Assembly: GCA_963556255.1 (NCBI GenBank)
Contig: OY744611.1
Location: 8,135,474 to 8,199,473, forward strand
Length of the DNA: 64,000 bases
Reading direction: 5' to 3'
DNA from: Allolobophora icterica
Lineage: Eukaryota > Annelida > Clitellata > Crassiclitellata > Lumbricidae
Position 1 is the first letter of the stretch. Every line of letters begins with the position of its first letter. Shown piece after piece: positions 63,901 through 64,000 of this stretch. The notes beneath the pieces are model-generated. The model was not told where the DNA came from. It saw nothing but the letters and a program-made list of their open reading frames with translations, and made no database searches. The translations under genes were made by a program, and so were the position numbers.

Positions 63901-64000
63901 TTTTATTTGTATTTATTTATTTATTTTAATTTCGAAGTAGTAGTAGTACATGTATGCTAACAAACCAGTGTACAATCAGAGTGAAAACAGTTAGAGAGAA

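Noticed and set aside
1..64000. CRISPR arrays, bacterial operons, ribosomal RNA genes
   Set aside because: No array of short repeats with unique spacers, no Shine-Dalgarno-led operons and no rRNA-like sequence was seen; the 156-bp array is a satellite.

Overview
The window is animal (metazoan) nuclear DNA, most likely from a marine invertebrate. It is AT-rich, has no bacterial-style operons or ribosome binding sites, and is crowded with CR1/L2-like LINE fragments, a tRNA-derived SINE, hAT-like and pogo-like DNA transposon remnants, microsatellites and a 156-bp satellite. No confident host gene was found. The species cannot be fixed from the sequence. The 8-bp palindrome TAGGCCTA is very frequent in the host DNA, which may help to place it.

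The main content is two endogenous adenovirus-like elements of the Polinton/Maverick/adintovirus type. Element 1 (about 3,542-24,851, 21.3 kb) has terminal inverted repeats (TIRs) of about 1.76 kb and a nearly full gene set. In order these are an integrase on the minus strand, then on the plus strand a packaging ATPase, a penton-like minor capsid protein, a small hydrophobic pX-like protein, a dUTPase-like protein, a two-segment membrane protein, a short conserved virion-type protein, a pVI-like protein, the double-jelly-roll major capsid protein, a SAP/NUMOD protein, a protein-primed family B DNA polymerase, an adenain-type protease and two fibre-like proteins. The integrase is unusual: a zinc ribbon and a parvovirus-type phospholipase A2 domain precede the catalytic core, and a chromodomain follows after an in-frame stop. 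A 3.5-kb LTR retrotransposon without reverse transcriptase sits in the promoter spacer at 9,249-12,761. The integrase, penton, polymerase and second fibre genes are each broken by a stop or frameshift, so this copy looks like a young but inactive insertion.

The right end of element 1 is repeated in tandem. A 4,446-bp unit (21,004-25,449), holding the end of the protease, both fibre genes, the right TIR and about 600 bp of flank, is followed directly by an apparently identical copy (25,450-29,895). This is either a very recent duplication or an assembly error.

Element 2 (about 45,809-54,150, minus strand) is an older, more GC-rich remnant from a different lineage, limited to the virion-building module: ATPase, conserved virion-type protein, penton, pVI-like, major capsid, pX-like, protease, fibre, an unknown protein and the membrane protein. 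Only the capsid, protease, unknown and membrane genes stay open. A LINE reverse transcriptase fragment is fused in frame to its ATPase.

The rest (1-3,541, 29,896-45,800 and 54,150-64,000) is host intergenic DNA with the repeats listed below.
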